Notes: a model not told the origin generated them from the sequence alone. DNA of 64,000 bases from Pseudoips prasinana (GCA_951640165.1 OX621246.1:5729001-5793000), one strand, 5' to 3'; shown: positions 10,336 to 20,641, counted from the first letter of the stretch. Numbers and translations: made by a program.

Positions 10336-10850
10336 TTTTTATTTTTTTTTACTTGTGGAAATCCTTTATGGATCGTCCCGTCGCTGGGGAAGCGACGGGG
10401 TATGTCGGACTCCCAGCCAGACGGTCGTGCTGGGTTTACCGACTAAAACCCCACGGTGTTCCTCAGCCACCTACAGTCCAGACCACGGGATTCGCTCGCC
10501 CATTAACCGCAATCTGGACAGGCGCTGGCCTACTTTTCAGTGAGCCCCACTGCCGTTGGGGGCACCTTTGCCTTTCTCCTCAAGAGAGGCGCGCAAGGAA
10601 CACGGCGCGCCACCCTCTCAGGCCTATTCTGGTCGGACGGAGGACTGCCCCAGGTCCACCGCCCGCAGACCACTCCTCATGGAGGCCGAAGATTGGCGAT
10701 ATGCGCCCTCCGAAGCCCGGTTCTCCTGGCGCGGCTTGGCAGGGAGGATGATGTCTCCCGTTCTCGCTCCGCTACCACTTTTGCGATCATCACCTCCTCG
10801 CAAAAGGTGGCGACGATATATCGCCAACCCATCTGCCAATTTTCAATAAC
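10336..10850 (+). mobile_element. GC-rich retroelement-like fragment
   Basis: Strikingly GC-rich against its surroundings. It has GGGTATGTCGGACTC and ACCGACTAAA motifs shared with the GC-rich block at 16200-16445. Several overlapping ORFs in both strands result from base composition; none shows a recognisable domain. Probably part of a LINE, family unresolved. Confidence 0.45.
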
Positions 10851-10956
10851 TAACACAAATATCAATAAAAATATAAGTTACTTACTTAATGTTAGCTTAT
10901 GGGGGTAAAGCGTAAAGTTATACTTGTGTCAGTGATATCCAAACAGCTTACCCTTG

Positions 10957-11205
10957 ACGGTCGCCTTAGCCTAGTTGGTAGTGCTCCTGCCTACGAAGCT
11001 GGTGGTCCTGGGTTCGAATCCCGGTAAGGGCCAATAATTGTGTGATGAGCACGAACATTTGTTTTTGAGTCATGGATGTTTTCTATGTATTTAAGGATTT
11101 ATCTATCAATATAAGTATGTATATCGTCTCCTGGTACCCATAGTACAAGCATTGCTTAGTTTGGGGCTAGAATGATCAGTGACATTGTCCTTAGCTTAAT
11201 ACACG
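10957..11205 (+). mobile_element. tRNA-derived SINE, family C, full length
   Basis: Intact tRNA-like head (TTAGCCTAGTTGGTAGTGC, B-box GGTTCGAATCCC), core TTTGAGTCATGGATGTTTTC, ATAAGTATGTATATCGTC and the 3' domain GTACAAGCATTGCTTAGTTTGGG. Closest relative in the window is 15541-15806. Confidence 0.85.
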
Positions 11206-11244
11206 GTACGGTATAACATCTGATTGATTTATTTGACTGTGTAA

Positions 11245-11420
11245 AAACTGCAGGCCAGGAGAGGACGAGGAATAAAGAGGACCAAGGAGGACCCACATAT
11301 ATGAATCAGATGAAGGAACATATAAATGTAATGTCGTACCAAGAAGTCAAAGCGCTCGCCAAAAGCCAAAGCAAGTCCACCGACAAGAGCATAACTCTTA
11401 AACATGATGATGATGATGAA
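11245..11420 (+). mobile_element. RTE-like LINE 3' end with ATG-repeat tail
   Basis: Reads as a decayed C-terminus (KRTKEDPH.., EVKALAKSQSKS..) running into ATGATGATGATGA. This is a different subfamily from the RTE copy at 21915. Confidence 0.45.
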
Positions 11421-11639
11421 AGACTGCAGGACGGAGCATGGAGTCGCCCAGAAACATAGATATAGCCGAACAAGAATGAGGTAACATTAAACGCATAGAA
11501 GATTAACTTCGTCAAGACACTTAAATATATATCACACTAATATTATAAGGCGAAAGTGACTCACAAGGTCCGCCATAATAATAATACCTTAATATAGACA
11601 GAACCATTGACAATATGTAGTAAAAATATTAGACTTAAA

Positions 11640-11865
11640 CTAGATAATTAAACATAATCTCTTGACAATAACTTGATACGAGCTAGCTAAATATCATTGT
11701 TACAATAAAATAAATTTTATAAATGTTTTCATACAATGTGTACCTAAATATCTATGTTACTAGAAATAATAATGTATACAACTATATTAGTACAAACATG
11801 TTCTGACTATTTACAAGCGCTTTTTTAAAGTCTACGTGAATAAAATCCGTTTTATTTTTATTTAT
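11640..11865 (+). repeat. Dispersed repeat, second copy at 51066
   Basis: Shares CTTGACAATAACTTGATAC, ACAAACATGTTCTGACTATT and TACAAGCGCTTTTTTAAAG with 51066-51262. Both end in GTGAATAAAA plus a T-rich run, as a LINE 3' end would. Class unproven. Confidence 0.6.
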
Positions 11866-11867
11866 TA

Positions 11868-12042
11868 CAGTTTGTGAGTGTGTGAGTGTGTATGATTTGA
11901 TGAGTGTGTTTACTTCTTCACGTCTAAACGGCTGGAGTGACTTCAATAAAATTTGGTATGGAGTTAGCTGAGACCCTGGATTAACACATAGGCTATAATT
12001 TATAATGTTTAACGCGGGTAAAACCGCGAGGCACAGCTAGTT
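11868..12042 (+). mobile_element. Helitron1-like element
   Basis: Runs from GTTTGTGAGTGTGTGAGTG to the terminal hairpin CGCGGGTAAAACCGCG and AGGCACAGCTAGT. The CTAG end about 8 bp after the hairpin fits a Helitron 3' terminus. The 5' end is eroded. Confidence 0.65.
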
Positions 12043-12164
12043 TACACAATAAATTTAAATATAGCTTTATACGCGGTAGTAACGTGTCTGTGATATTATT
12101 CGGCACACATCGGAGTCAATAGTAAAATAACTATGTCAGCATTTCGTTATCGTGATCGCATCAA

Positions 12165-12320
12165 AAGAGGCAGTGACCCTGACCGCTAAACCTGAGGTCA
12201 TAGGTTCGATCCCCACCCAGGAAAAATCATTGAATATCTAAAATTAAGTATGTATTTGAAATATATTAGTATGTTTATCAGTTGTCTGGTTGCCATAGTA
12301 CAGACGCTGCCTAGTTGGGA
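12165..12320 (+). mobile_element. tRNA-derived SINE, family A, 3' truncated
   Basis: Head with GTGACCCTGACCGCTAAACC and B-box GGTTCGATCCCC, and an eroded core. The 3' domain breaks off in GCCTAGTTGGGA, exactly where the palindrome at 12321-12360 begins. Confidence 0.75.
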
Positions 12321-12360
12321 TGACACCTAACACACACTGCCGCGTGTGTGTTAGGTGTCA
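12321..12360. repeat. Perfect 17-bp inverted repeat
   Basis: TGACACCTAACACACAC (12321-12337) and its exact reverse complement (12344-12360), separated by a 6-bp loop TGCCGC. The right arm continues the expected SINE 3' end (CGTGTGTG), so the left arm looks like a copied-back duplicate. Confidence 0.95.
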
Positions 12361-12374
12361 AAAGATATTATTTA

Positions 12375-12566
12375 ATCCTGTACCTGACCTCTTTCCGGTC
12401 GTGTCGCTAGGCGTCCCATCGGATCATGAGAGTGATAGAATAGAAAGTGCTTCTGTGTTTGCGCACAGACTTGAGCACTATAATATGTCCCGCGCAGATG
12501 GCTAATCTCTATTGAGACTGGCCGCCGTAGCCGTAATTCGGCTAGGAGGACATTATTATTATTATT
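12375..12566 (+). mobile_element. SINE family E, 5' truncated
   Basis: Starts inside the body (CTGACCTCTTTCCGGTCGTG) and runs through CCCATCGGATCATGAGAG, GAATAGAAAGTGC and GACTGGCCGCCGTAGCC to an ATT-rich tail. The tRNA head is missing. Confidence 0.75.
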
Positions 12567-13027
12567 TAATAATCCAGAACAAGAACCTATACACTTTTCT
12601 AAAGTTACAACTCACCAAACGAAATAGAAAAAACTGTATTTTCTCCTGTATAAAGTGGTCAGTTCAAATGGATCACAATGAAATATATTCTGAAACAAGT
12701 CCACAAAATGACCAAAGCAAAGTTTGAACGGGATAGCGGCGCGATGATGAAGGCTTTAAACAATTCCATAAAAATACTATCCCAAAAAATATCCCTGAAG
12801 CATTAAAAAACTGGTAAAAATTCGTTAACATCGCCAAACATATGCATCGCTCATTCCACGGGCTGTCAAAACATACAAATTAAATATTTATCTCCGAACT
12901 TTCGGTGTAGTTTTCGTACCTTTTTATTACGAAACAATTAGTTTAGTTTGACCTATATTTTCGTAAACTAGGAAACATTTAACGACCCGTTGCACAATTC
13001 GTAACAGACAAAACAATGGAGACGTCT
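12567..13027. other. Non-coding spacer
   Basis: AT-rich; no recognised gene or repeat. In-frame stops exclude an upstream extension of the 13030 frame past 13027. Confidence 0.4.
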
Positions 13028-13029
13028 AA

Positions 13030-13299
13030 AATTAAAACTAATTGCGAAAAAATTCCACAGTTACATCTCCTGTTCCAGCTTCCATTGATGATTTTGTTCT
13101 GTTACAAAATAGATGTTCTCGTAAGAATGATGCAATGGAGAGCAAGTTTAACGTTTTGTTATATACTTTAGTGGGCGGTATTAAAGACATTATGGCCTAC
13201 TTGGCACCATGTCCACACACCCACGACTGTCGCGAGGGAATCAAAGAAATGTTGTATTTTGTCGCCAACAGAAATACACCGGGCTATGTAAATGTTTAG
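13030..13299 (+). CDS. Possible small exon or short gene, unrecognised
   Basis: An open stretch ends in a TAG at 13297. It reads ..SIDDFVLLQNRCSRKND, ESKFNVLLYTLVGGIKDIM and CPHTHDCREGIKEMLYF. The mixed, non-repetitive composition with several Cys and His residues looks more like protein than the frames around it. There is no Met near the left end; a TAA at 13027-13029 closes the frame. Acceptor-like CAG sites at 13059-13061 and 13077-13079 could make it an exon that begins there. AATAAA occurs about 45 bp after the stop. I do not recognise the family and see no partner exon, so it may equally be chance or an old captured fragment. Confidence 0.25.
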
Positions 13300-13589
13300 G
13301 TATATAATATACCGGAATTGCAAGAAATAGCTTAGCTTAAATAATAAAGGCGGGAAGTGATTTACAGTTGAGCTGAATATAAAACTGCGGAACGTGATAT
13401 TTAAAACGTGCTATCTAGATAAGTACGTACGAGTATTTACAAAAGAAAGTAGTATACTTACGAAATCATCAAAGACAACTTATGTTATGGGTTATATATT
13501 TTAATTATATAACATTTTAAGATAGGTCTTACATATTATTATTGTAAATAAATTAAAAATATATATGATATTATGCGCTAAATAAATTT

Positions 13590-13862
13590 GCATGCTTAAT
13601 AACTTACATAATTGCCCAAACATTTTGCACAACATATGTATGTTGAATATAGTGAAACTAAACTACAATGTCACCAACTACTTTGTACCTATATTCTGGC
13701 AAATAAATATTTCATTCATTCATACAGTTTATAACAAACTCCCGATGAACATATCCAGTATCCCTTCATTACCGAGTTTTAAAGTTCGATTGAAGAGGTG
13801 GCTTATCGAGCAACCGTTTTACTCGCATGACGAATTTTTAAAGGTTAAGTAAGTAGTTTGTA
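13590..13862 (+). pseudogene. LINE C-terminal fragment with a tail insertion
   Basis: The part after 13730 encodes YNKLPMNISSIPSLPSF and KVRLKRWLIEQPFYSHDEFL, the usual end of a jockey/CR1-type LINE polyprotein. The upstream part ends in GGCAAATAAATATTTCATTCATTCAT, a retroelement tail, so two unrelated fragments are joined. Confidence 0.6.
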
Positions 13863-13924
13863 TTAGAAATATTTTTATTGTTTAACATTGTATCCTATTA
13901 TATTATTTAAAAACTATGACATGT

Positions 13925-14035
13925 AAAACCATTACCAATAAATGACTATTTGTATACGTAGTAGGTATATCAGTTATCTAGTTTCCTTAGTACCTACAAG
14001 CTGTGCTTAGTTTGGGATCAGATGACTACGGTTAA
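13925..14035 (+). mobile_element. SINE 3'-domain remnant (family A/B type)
   Basis: Retains TATATCAGTTATCTAG, CAAGCTGTGCTTAGTTTGGG and ATCAGATG of the common 3' domain; the head is lost. Confidence 0.6.
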
Positions 14036-14149
14036 AATTGGCATGATACGATTAAGTTAGCTGTTGCCAGCCTTTTAAATTTCTGACGTCATCAACTCAC
14101 GCTAAAGAAGGAGTTAAAACATACTTACGGATGCATACGCTAGAGTGCC

Positions 14150-14560
14150 AGTAGTAAGACTTATTAATAATAATAATAATAATTTTATTTCGGATTACTC
14201 CATAAAGTGTTAGTTATAAAAGTCTTATCCTATGTTAGTATCAATGTTTAATCAATAATTTTAATCCAAATTCAAACTAATAATCGAGTACTTAAACAGT
14301 CATAAAATTAAAATCTAACATTAAAATTGATTAGGGAATGTCAGGTCATATGTCAAATAATAAATAAGACAACAACAGCAATATTCAGCTATTCAGCCCA
14401 AAGCTGAACAACAAAACATTGATCGTGCACAAGAATAGGAATAAATAATTGAGGGATCTGTCTGCAGGCCAATTCTGGATAAGTATTCTACTACTGTATT
14501 TAATTTGTTTATATTCCGGTGAAGCAGTAAAAGGCTCCTTGGCTAACTGTAAAACGGAAA
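14150..14560 (-). repeat. Possible LINE 3' region
   Basis: Opens with (AAT)n and AATTTTATTTCGG, which suggests a retroelement tail on the minus strand. No coding motif or second copy recognised, so the class is a guess. Confidence 0.3.
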
Positions 14561-14612
14561 ACCAAAGGTCTTGGTGGTGTGCTAAACCGAAGTTATTATA
14601 AACTAGCTGTGC

Positions 14613-14768
14613 CCCGCGGTTTTACCCGCGTTAAACTTCGTAAATTATTACCTATGTGATATATAAGCTATATTACTACAAAGTTTCATCAAAATCCGTT
14701 CGGTAGTTTTTGCGTGAAAGAGTAACAAACATACACACTCACAAACTTTCGCCTTTATAATATTAATG
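14613..14768 (-). mobile_element. Helitron1-like element
   Basis: Begins CTAGCTGTGCCCCGCGG with the hairpin TTTTACCCGCG and ends ACTTTCGCCTTTATAATATTA. It is one of the cleanest copies. The flanking sequence changes sharply at both ends. Confidence 0.75.
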
Positions 14769-14769
14769 T

Positions 14770-15480
14770 GATTTGGTTCCCGGGTCCGCAATAAAAGCGT
14801 TGTTTCTAGATTATTCTAGCAAGATAGTAATAGTATTTTTACGTTCACTTCAAATAAAAAAATAGAACACCAATTACAGTATTACAATAATAAATTTAGT
14901 AAAATTATATAAGCGAACATAACTTTTTGATTTTAAACCACAATCATACATAATTCTCAAATAAACTCAAATATTCTGACAATATATCCGACCATCCATC
15001 CGCAAACAAATCACCGTCAAATTAAAAGATTACCTAGAAGATAAATTGACATAGTATTAATAAGAATTTAATTTAATTCCAATTAAAAATATTTTTTTAT
15101 TATTAAGCATGTATTAAAATTTGCACGTCATATTAACAGAATATGTAGAGCATAATTATGTAACACCAATATTACTATGTTCTAGCAAATAAATAATTCT
15201 GATTCTGATTGGCACTAGGAGAGCCTTGAGTGCTGAGAGGCTGCGCGTTATAGGTGACTTAGCGCTCTTTCCAGTACTACAATGAGGCATGGAAAATACG
15301 ACCACAATTATCAGGAACAAAGGCTCGACATAGCTCATAATGCAAATCTGGTGCATCAATTTTCACCCGGAAGATCTTACACTAGGTAATGCAAATTGAT
15401 GTGTATTCCAATCATATCCCAGACGGCATAACAGAATTTTTGCGCGGTGCACGAATGGATAGTATCCATTAAGGAGTTTA
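14770..15480. other. Non-coding spacer
   Basis: AT-rich. A retroelement-tail-like tract (GCAAATAAATAATTCTGATTC) lies near 15185. Nothing else recognised. Confidence 0.4.
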
Positions 15481-15485
15481 TGTAC

Positions 15486-16080
15486 ATCTATACATATAAT
15501 AAAATCGTAGGAAAGTCAAAACTGTACATTGAATATATTTGACGATCACCGTAGCCTAGTTGGTAGTGATCCTGCCTACGAAGCTGGTGGTCCTGGGTTC
15601 GAATCCCGGTAAGTGCAAATATTTGTGTGATGAGCACGAATATTTGTTTCTGAGTCATGGATGTTTTCTATGTATATAAGTATTTATCTATCTATATAAG
15701 TATGTATATCGTCGCCTGGTACCTATAGTACAAGCTTTGCTTAGTTTGGGGCTAGGATGATCTGTGTGACATTGTCCCCAGATATTATTGTCCCCAGATA
15801 TTATTAATATATTTTTAAAAGGATACTTGGGGCGTGATCTACAATCGATATCCAAACCAAAAATAAAGCTTTTAGAATTTTTGTCTGTGTGTCTGTTTGT
15901 CTGTATGTATGTCCGGGCTAATTTCAAAAAGTACTGCATGGATTAACTTCAAATTTTGCATTAATATTAGTAAGAGGTCGGGTCAACATATAGGCTACAT
16001 ATTATCACGCTAACACCTACGGGGGAGGAGCTGTGATAATTTACAAAATTAACGCGGGTAAAACCGCGGGGCACAGCTAG
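15486..16080 (+). mobile_element. Helitron2-like element split by a SINE
   Basis: Starts TCTATACATATAATAAAATCG and GGAAAGTCAAAACTGTACATTG. After the SINE it resumes with GGGGCGTGATCTACAATCG, TGTATGTATGTCCGGGCTAA and CCTACGGGGGAGGAGCTGTG, ending CGCGGGTAAAACCGCGGGG and CACAGCTAGT. Copies at 20932 and 27826 are uninterrupted. The 5' TC and the hairpin-CTAG end fit a non-autonomous Helitron. Confidence 0.75.
15541..15806 (+). mobile_element. SINE family C, full length, with target duplication
   Basis: Inserted in the Helitron2 copy. The 9-bp direct repeat AATATATTT lies at 15532-15540 and 15807-15815 and defines the exact boundaries. Intact A-box-like and B-box (GGTTCGAATCCC) sequences. The 3' tail is a duplicated GTCCCCAGATATTATT unit, suggesting the family ends in a short tandem repeat rather than poly(A). 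Confidence 0.9.
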
Positions 16081-16199
16081 TAAATTAATATTATAATAAT
16101 AATATCCTGGAACATAATTCACACACGGCCATCTAATCCCAAACAAAGCAGAGCTTGTTGTACTATGGAAACCAGATAACTGATATACTATCTACATAC

Positions 16200-16445
16200 A
16201 CATTTTTTTTGGTAAGGCAGGGGCAATGCCTACGCATGCCACCCGCAAAAAGTGTCTACGGGTGGGTATGTCGGACTCGCACCGACTAAACCTACCTGCC
16301 GTGGACTTCTCTTGGCGCCTTATGGGAGGAGCCCCGGGAACGCGGGTATGCTGCTCCGGTGCCCCCCTTTTGCACCATGTCCCAGATGTTTGGGAAACGT
16401 ACCCTCGGAGGGCTCTGGATTGCCCTCCCATATTGCCGACTCATA
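16200..16445 (+). mobile_element. GC-rich retroelement-like fragment inserted in a SINE
   Basis: Contains GGTATGTCGGACTCGCACC and GACTAAACCTACC, related to 10336-10850. A short ACATAC repeat borders it on both sides, a possible target duplication. The overlapping ORFs on both strands have no recognised domain. Confidence 0.5.
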
Positions 16446-16490
16446 CTACATACACTACTTTTCTTTTGTAAGTAGACACTTATATAGATA

Positions 16491-16670
16491 ACTAGCTGTG
16501 CCCCGTGGTTTTACCCGCGTTAAACTTTATAAATTATAGCCTATGTGTCAATCCAGGGTGTCAGCTAACTCTATACCAAGTTTTGTTAAAATCGCTTCAG
16601 CCGTTTAGACGTGAAGAAGCAACAAACATACACACTCACAAACTTTCGCCTTTATAATATTAGTGTGATT
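16491..16670 (-). mobile_element. Helitron1-like element, near full length
   Basis: Starts CTAGCTGTGCCCCGTGG directly after GATAA of the SINE and ends CCTTTATAATATTAGTGTGA directly before TTACACCC of the SINE. The host SINE is therefore continuous across it, which fixes the element's ends and shows no target duplication, as expected for a Helitron. Confidence 0.8.
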
Positions 16671-16915
16671 ACACCCAGACTAAGGACAAACAGACATGTT
16701 CATGCATACAAATATTTGTCCTGGGTGGGCATCGAACCCACGACCTGCGGCGTGGAAGGCAAGAATTTAACAACCACGCCAACAGGCCCGTCGAATCGTA
16801 AATTCTCAGCCGGTATTCAGAAAGTAGGGTTTTTTTTCAGTCCCGTGTCTCAATGAGCACGTCCTTCCAGCATCAGACTTCACTCAAGTAGTCTTCTCTT
16901 GCCCAACCGATTGTA

Positions 16916-17050
16916 CAGACGCCAGCACATTCAGCTAACCCAATCTGTCAAATTTCTTTTATAGATTTTCAACTGTATCACAAAAGCATAAGGTTCACTT
17001 TCAATTGGGGAAATTTGACAGATTGGGGTAGCTTGATGTGCTGGCGTCTA
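16916..17050. mobile_element. TA-flanked hairpin MITE, family 1
   Basis: 135 bp, inverted ends CAGACGCCAGCACAT..ATGTGCTGGCGTCTA, long imperfect stem through CCCAATCTGTCAAATTTC. TA precedes it at 16914-16915 and follows at 17051-17052. Confidence 0.85.
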
Positions 17051-17052
17051 TA

Positions 17053-17890
17053 CTTTGCGAATTATGACCGCCCATGGTTAGTCTCCGTTAAGTCCGGCAG
17101 CCGTATTCTAAATTCAACCAGGAGAATGTTATTGTTATTATCATGACATCAACCCCTATTTTAGTTATCTTGGCATCTATACGGAGATAGTAGGTAAGTC
17201 ACAGTTTACAGCTTAGTTTACAATCCACATGAATAAGTTTACCATGCGTCTATATTCTTGACAGATAATCCTGAATTTTAACATTATTTTTTTATCTTAT
17301 ATTAATATCAATTTATTTAACACTTCCCGTGATCAGAGAGCTTGCCTTTTTTTGGGTCAAAGAGTCAGCATTGCCATTGCCATTGCGCGGGGCAATTTTG
17401 CCAGCGTTTTGGCACCTTACCTCCCAACAATGCGGAGGAATTTTACGACACCCTATAACCTAGTTACTATAGTAGTAGGTATTGTAGGTAATTTAGCTGA
17501 TATATTGCTTTTTCTTATAAGTTAAGTTAATTATTAGAATGTGTATTTCTATTTATTTAAAGTATTTATCCTAAAACCTAATTATTGCTAAGACAACTAA
17601 ATATATAATTCAATAAAATAAGAAATTTTAATTTATAATGCCAATATAAACTAAACTAAAATAAACTAACTGACCAACTAAAGGCAATCCAATAGGTGCC
17701 CCGCATCCGTATCAAAGTGTATCGTGCCCTGAAGACGGGCAGCATTGCCACGTTGTATGGCAATGGTTATTCTCTATTATTAACATTCTTTGACACAAAC
17801 CAGGAGGACCGAAATTAAAAAAAAAAAAAATACTCAACATCGGGTACATATCACACAGCGCTATCTAGCCCAAACTAAAAAGGATAAAAA
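17053..17890. other. Non-coding spacer
   Basis: AT-rich. A short segment near 17690-17770 (ATCGTGCCCTGAAGACGGGC) looks like old LINE coding sequence, but too little remains to assign. Poly(A) run at 17817-17830. Confidence 0.4.
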
Positions 17891-17894
17891 TACT

Positions 17895-18120
17895 AAAGGC
17901 CTCCCCAAAAGATTTCCACAATGAAGTTACGTCCATCATTTAGAGGGATATGCCATAATCGCTACGCTTGGCAGACGGGTTGGCGATCACAGTATGATGG
18001 TCATAGTACCTACACAAAGAGCCGCTGCTACCCGGTCTCTTATAAATCTGCTCACGGGGCGACTTCTTCGCGCCCCACGGGATGGGATGGGGTGGCGATA
18101 TTTCATGCCGTCAGCCCCTC
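17895..18120 (-). mobile_element. RTE-type LINE 3' composite, degraded
   Basis: Holds GGCCTCCCCAAAAGATTTCCAC followed by GGATATGCCATAATCGCTACG, CTTGGCAGACGGGTTGGCG and GCCCCACGGGATGGGATGGGG. The same order of segments recurs at 26955-27100, 29030-29135, 29980-30145 and 39433-39780. Confidence 0.55.
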
Positions 18121-18138
18121 TTTGATACAATTGACTTA

Positions 18139-18450
18139 GTAACAGTAAAATTACCCCCGGGACATAATTTGCCATGGCCAACCTGGAGGACTCTTAATAG
18201 AATACGGACCCAGGTTGGTAGATCCAAAGAAAACATGTGCAAATGGGGTTACATTCCCACATCACAAAACATCTGCGAGTGCGGCGTGTCACCCCAAAGT
18301 ATGGCACATTTATCTGATTGTCCCTCTTTTCCAGTCTCTTGTTCCCTTCAGGACTTGTATGACGCTTCAGCCAAAGCGATCAGCGTTGCCCAATTTGGGA
18401 AGATAAAATATAATTCTTACCATCGATACTATAAAAAGAAGAATAAAAAG
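18139..18450 (+). pseudogene. Non-LTR retrotransposon C-terminus
   Basis: Encodes WRTLNRIRTQVGRSKENMC, CECGVSPQSMAHLSDCPSFP and ASAKAISVAQFG, the same tail as 9930-10335 but open through this segment. The Cys-x-Cys..His..Cys cluster is typical of LINE polyprotein ends. The upstream reverse transcriptase is missing. Confidence 0.65.
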
Positions 18451-18489
18451 TAACAGAGAACACCCAGACCAAGAGAAGTAGACGTGTTC

Positions 18490-18665
18490 ATGATCTATTA
18501 GTAGGATGGCATGGCGAACGAGCAAGCGGGTCACCTGAGGGATCACCGCTACCCATGGACACTCGCAGCACCAGACAGGCCGCAAGTAAAACCAGCCTTT
18601 AATTAAAGAATTGCGTCGCTTCTTGAATTTCTCGACATGAGCCCATAGATTAAGCAAACAGAAGG
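18490..18665 (-). mobile_element. LINE 3' region fragment
   Basis: Has GGCGAACGAGCAAGCGGGTC and ACCTGAGGGATCACCGCTACC, with CATGGACACTCGCAGCACC. Related fragments are at 37975-38290 and 40848-41078, all on the minus strand. Confidence 0.55.
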
Positions 18666-19234
18666 ATAATCATTTATTTTTGGGAATACTTTAGTTTTTC
18701 GCAAGAATTAAGGATCCATTGTTTCCGTTTTTATCCTGAAATCTACCAAATTGAGGTATCACTACACAGGATGCATGCGGAAGCTAACGTGAATGGACAT
18801 AACCTAGTTGTCCGAGGCAACTGTACCAACAATATTCTAATAAAGACGTGCGTTTGTAGCTTTGTGCCTCATTCCTTCACTACTTTGTAGCGCTTTACTC
18901 ACAGAATAAACATAGGGAAGAATATGTATTTCGCTTCATACTAAGTACATGTTAGTAATTTTGACTTGGTAGTAAGAAGCAAAAATGGTTAATTTAACCG
19001 AAAATAATAAGATCCTGGGTCTTCTTGGGATTTATCTGGCAAACAAACAGTAGCAGCCCAGAGACCGGAGGTTACGACCGTGCCTCGGAGATCACGTAAA
19101 GCTGCCGGTCGTGCTACTGATCTCAACCCCGTTGAAAAACTAAAAAAAAACTCAAAAGTCATTTATTCCGTTAAAATATTACTTTTGTGTGGAATCGTTA
19201 ATTTAATTACGTGAGTTACCCGTTACTATATTTC
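18666..19234. other. Non-coding spacer with a SINE-like scrap
   Basis: At 19030-19130 there is GTGCCTCGGAGATCACGTAAAGC, also found in SINE family E and close to the 5S-headed SINE bodies. Otherwise nothing recognised. Confidence 0.4.
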
Positions 19235-19606
19235 AGGCGGCTCAAGGTCACCCAAAGAGCAATGGAAAGGGCTATGCTTGGAGTTTCCCTGCGAGATCGA
19301 ATCAGGAATGCTGAGATCCGCAGGCGAACCAAAGTAGCCGCCATAGCCCAAAGAATTGCCAAACTAAAGTGGCAGTGGACAGGGCACATAGCTCGTAGAA
19401 CTGACGGCTGATGGGGCAGAAAGGTTCTCGAGGAGCTACCACGAACGGGAAGACACAGCGTGGGCAGGCCTCCTACACGGTGGACCGACGATCTTGTGTG
19501 GGTCGCGGGAAGCCGCTGGATGCGGGCAGCGCAGGACCGGCTATTGTGGAGATCCTTGGGGGAGGCCTTTGTCCAGCAGTGGACGTCTTTCGGCTGATAT
19601 GATGAT
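19235..19606 (+). pseudogene. RTE-type LINE C-terminal fragment
   Basis: Matches the end of the reverse transcriptase ORF at 22570-22932 (RLKVTQRAMERAMLGVSLRD.. to ..QQWTSFG). A nonsense codon replaces part of the TDGRWGRK segment and a frameshift follows in the downstream half. Ends at GGCTGATATGATGAT. Confidence 0.85.
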
Positions 19607-19685
19607 ATTTCATTATGTTAGCACCTTACGTCAGTTTTAATAATAATATGGCATATTCAAATTATGGACACAACTCCTTTCTGGA

Positions 19686-19745
19686 AATCTTTTGGGGAGG
19701 CCTTTGTCCAACTGTGGGCGTCTTCCAGCTGACATGATTATGATA
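19686..19745 (+). mobile_element. RTE 3' end scrap
   Basis: GGGGAGGCCTTTGTCCAACTG and CAGCTGACATGATTATGAT repeat the RTE stop-codon region and tail. Confidence 0.6.
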
Positions 19746-20247
19746 AGGAAATGTCGTAGGTAAGTCTTGTATCATCATAATCACTTGCCTCTTATTATTT
19801 TATTGAAGACTCCACTTTGACTTTAACTGTTCTCATTAAGCCAAACTCGATACCTTATCGCTTATTCTTGTATTGTCTATAAACTTTGAGATATCTTTAA
19901 CAACGAGTTTGTACCGACTTAAGTTACTAGGTATGGCCCACTACAGTGGGCTGCACGCGTGGAATATATTTACTACTAATTGCTCTGATTCCTGGGAGAA
20001 TTCACGAACGACTCTGTCACATCTGTTTTTATAACTGTTAGTGGGAACTACTTCCACCTTGTACACCAACTCGATGACGCGTCCCTGGACTGCGCCAGAA
20101 CTCATCGGGGTATGTCTAATAGCGCGAGCAGTGTCAGCAACACGTTAGCGATATCTCGAGTGTTGCAATCATCCATAGGTGATGGTATAAAATGTTCTAC
20201 TGTTGTGGAGTTCTATTGACATTTTTTGATTTAGTGCCATAGCCAGT
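19746..20247. other. Non-coding spacer
   Basis: No recognised gene or repeat. Confidence 0.4.
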
Positions 20248-20249
20248 TA

Positions 20250-20424
20250 GGACTCCTACGCACTATGTGGTTAGCCGGAATGCGGTCAGCCGTCAGCAAT
20301 CAATATCGCTGGCCGGCTGCCGCATCACAGTGTGAATAAAAACTGCTTTCTCGTACAAATATCTGAGTACGGTCAGCCGCACGGCTGGCCGCATTACGGC
20401 TAGCCGCATTGTGCATAGGATGCC
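20250..20424. mobile_element. MITE with TTA target duplication (family 2)
   Basis: 175 bp bounded by TTA at 20247-20249 and 20425-20427. Imperfect inverted arms of about 40 bp: GGACTCCTACGCAC at the left, complement of GTGCATAGGATGCC at the right, with GGTTAGCCGGAATGCGG paired to CCGCATTACGGCTAGCC. The TTA duplication is typical of PIF/Harbinger relatives; that assignment is inference. Confidence 0.7.
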
Positions 20425-20484
20425 TTAGACTCACTAATACGTATGTGATCAGCAAGGTAAAGCCCCTAGGCACGAGTACAAACT

Positions 20485-20641
20485 AAAGATGGTTGACCTT
20501 CAAAGTGGTTTGTTTAATTTATGAGCGTCTCCGTGCTTGAGAGGTTAAGTTGCCGTCGTAAATCCATGTCAGAGGCCTACTCGGTCGCTTGAACTCCTCC
20601 TTGAACTCCGACACCAGGGTAACCACTACCCAAACGTTAAA
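20485..20641 (+). mobile_element. 5S-rRNA-headed SINE, 5' truncated
   Basis: Retains the body of the elements at 45903 and 51393 (GAGCGTCTCCGTGCTT, GTCAGAGGCCTACTCGG, ACACCAGGGTAACCACTACCC). Only GATGGTTGACC is left of the 5S-like head. Confidence 0.65.

Larger units (their letters stand above)
16096..16792 (-). mobile_element. SINE family B split by two insertions
   Basis: 3' domain at 16106-16200, middle part (CACTACTTTTCTTTTGTAA) at 16445-16490, core and tRNA-like head at 16670-16792. The two interruptions are the GC-rich block (16200-16445) and a Helitron1 copy (16491-16670). Confidence 0.8.

Noticed and set aside
10298..10908. Cluster of overlapping ORFs on both strands
   Set aside because: Caused by GC-rich composition; no domain, and the segment shares repeat strings with 16200-16445.
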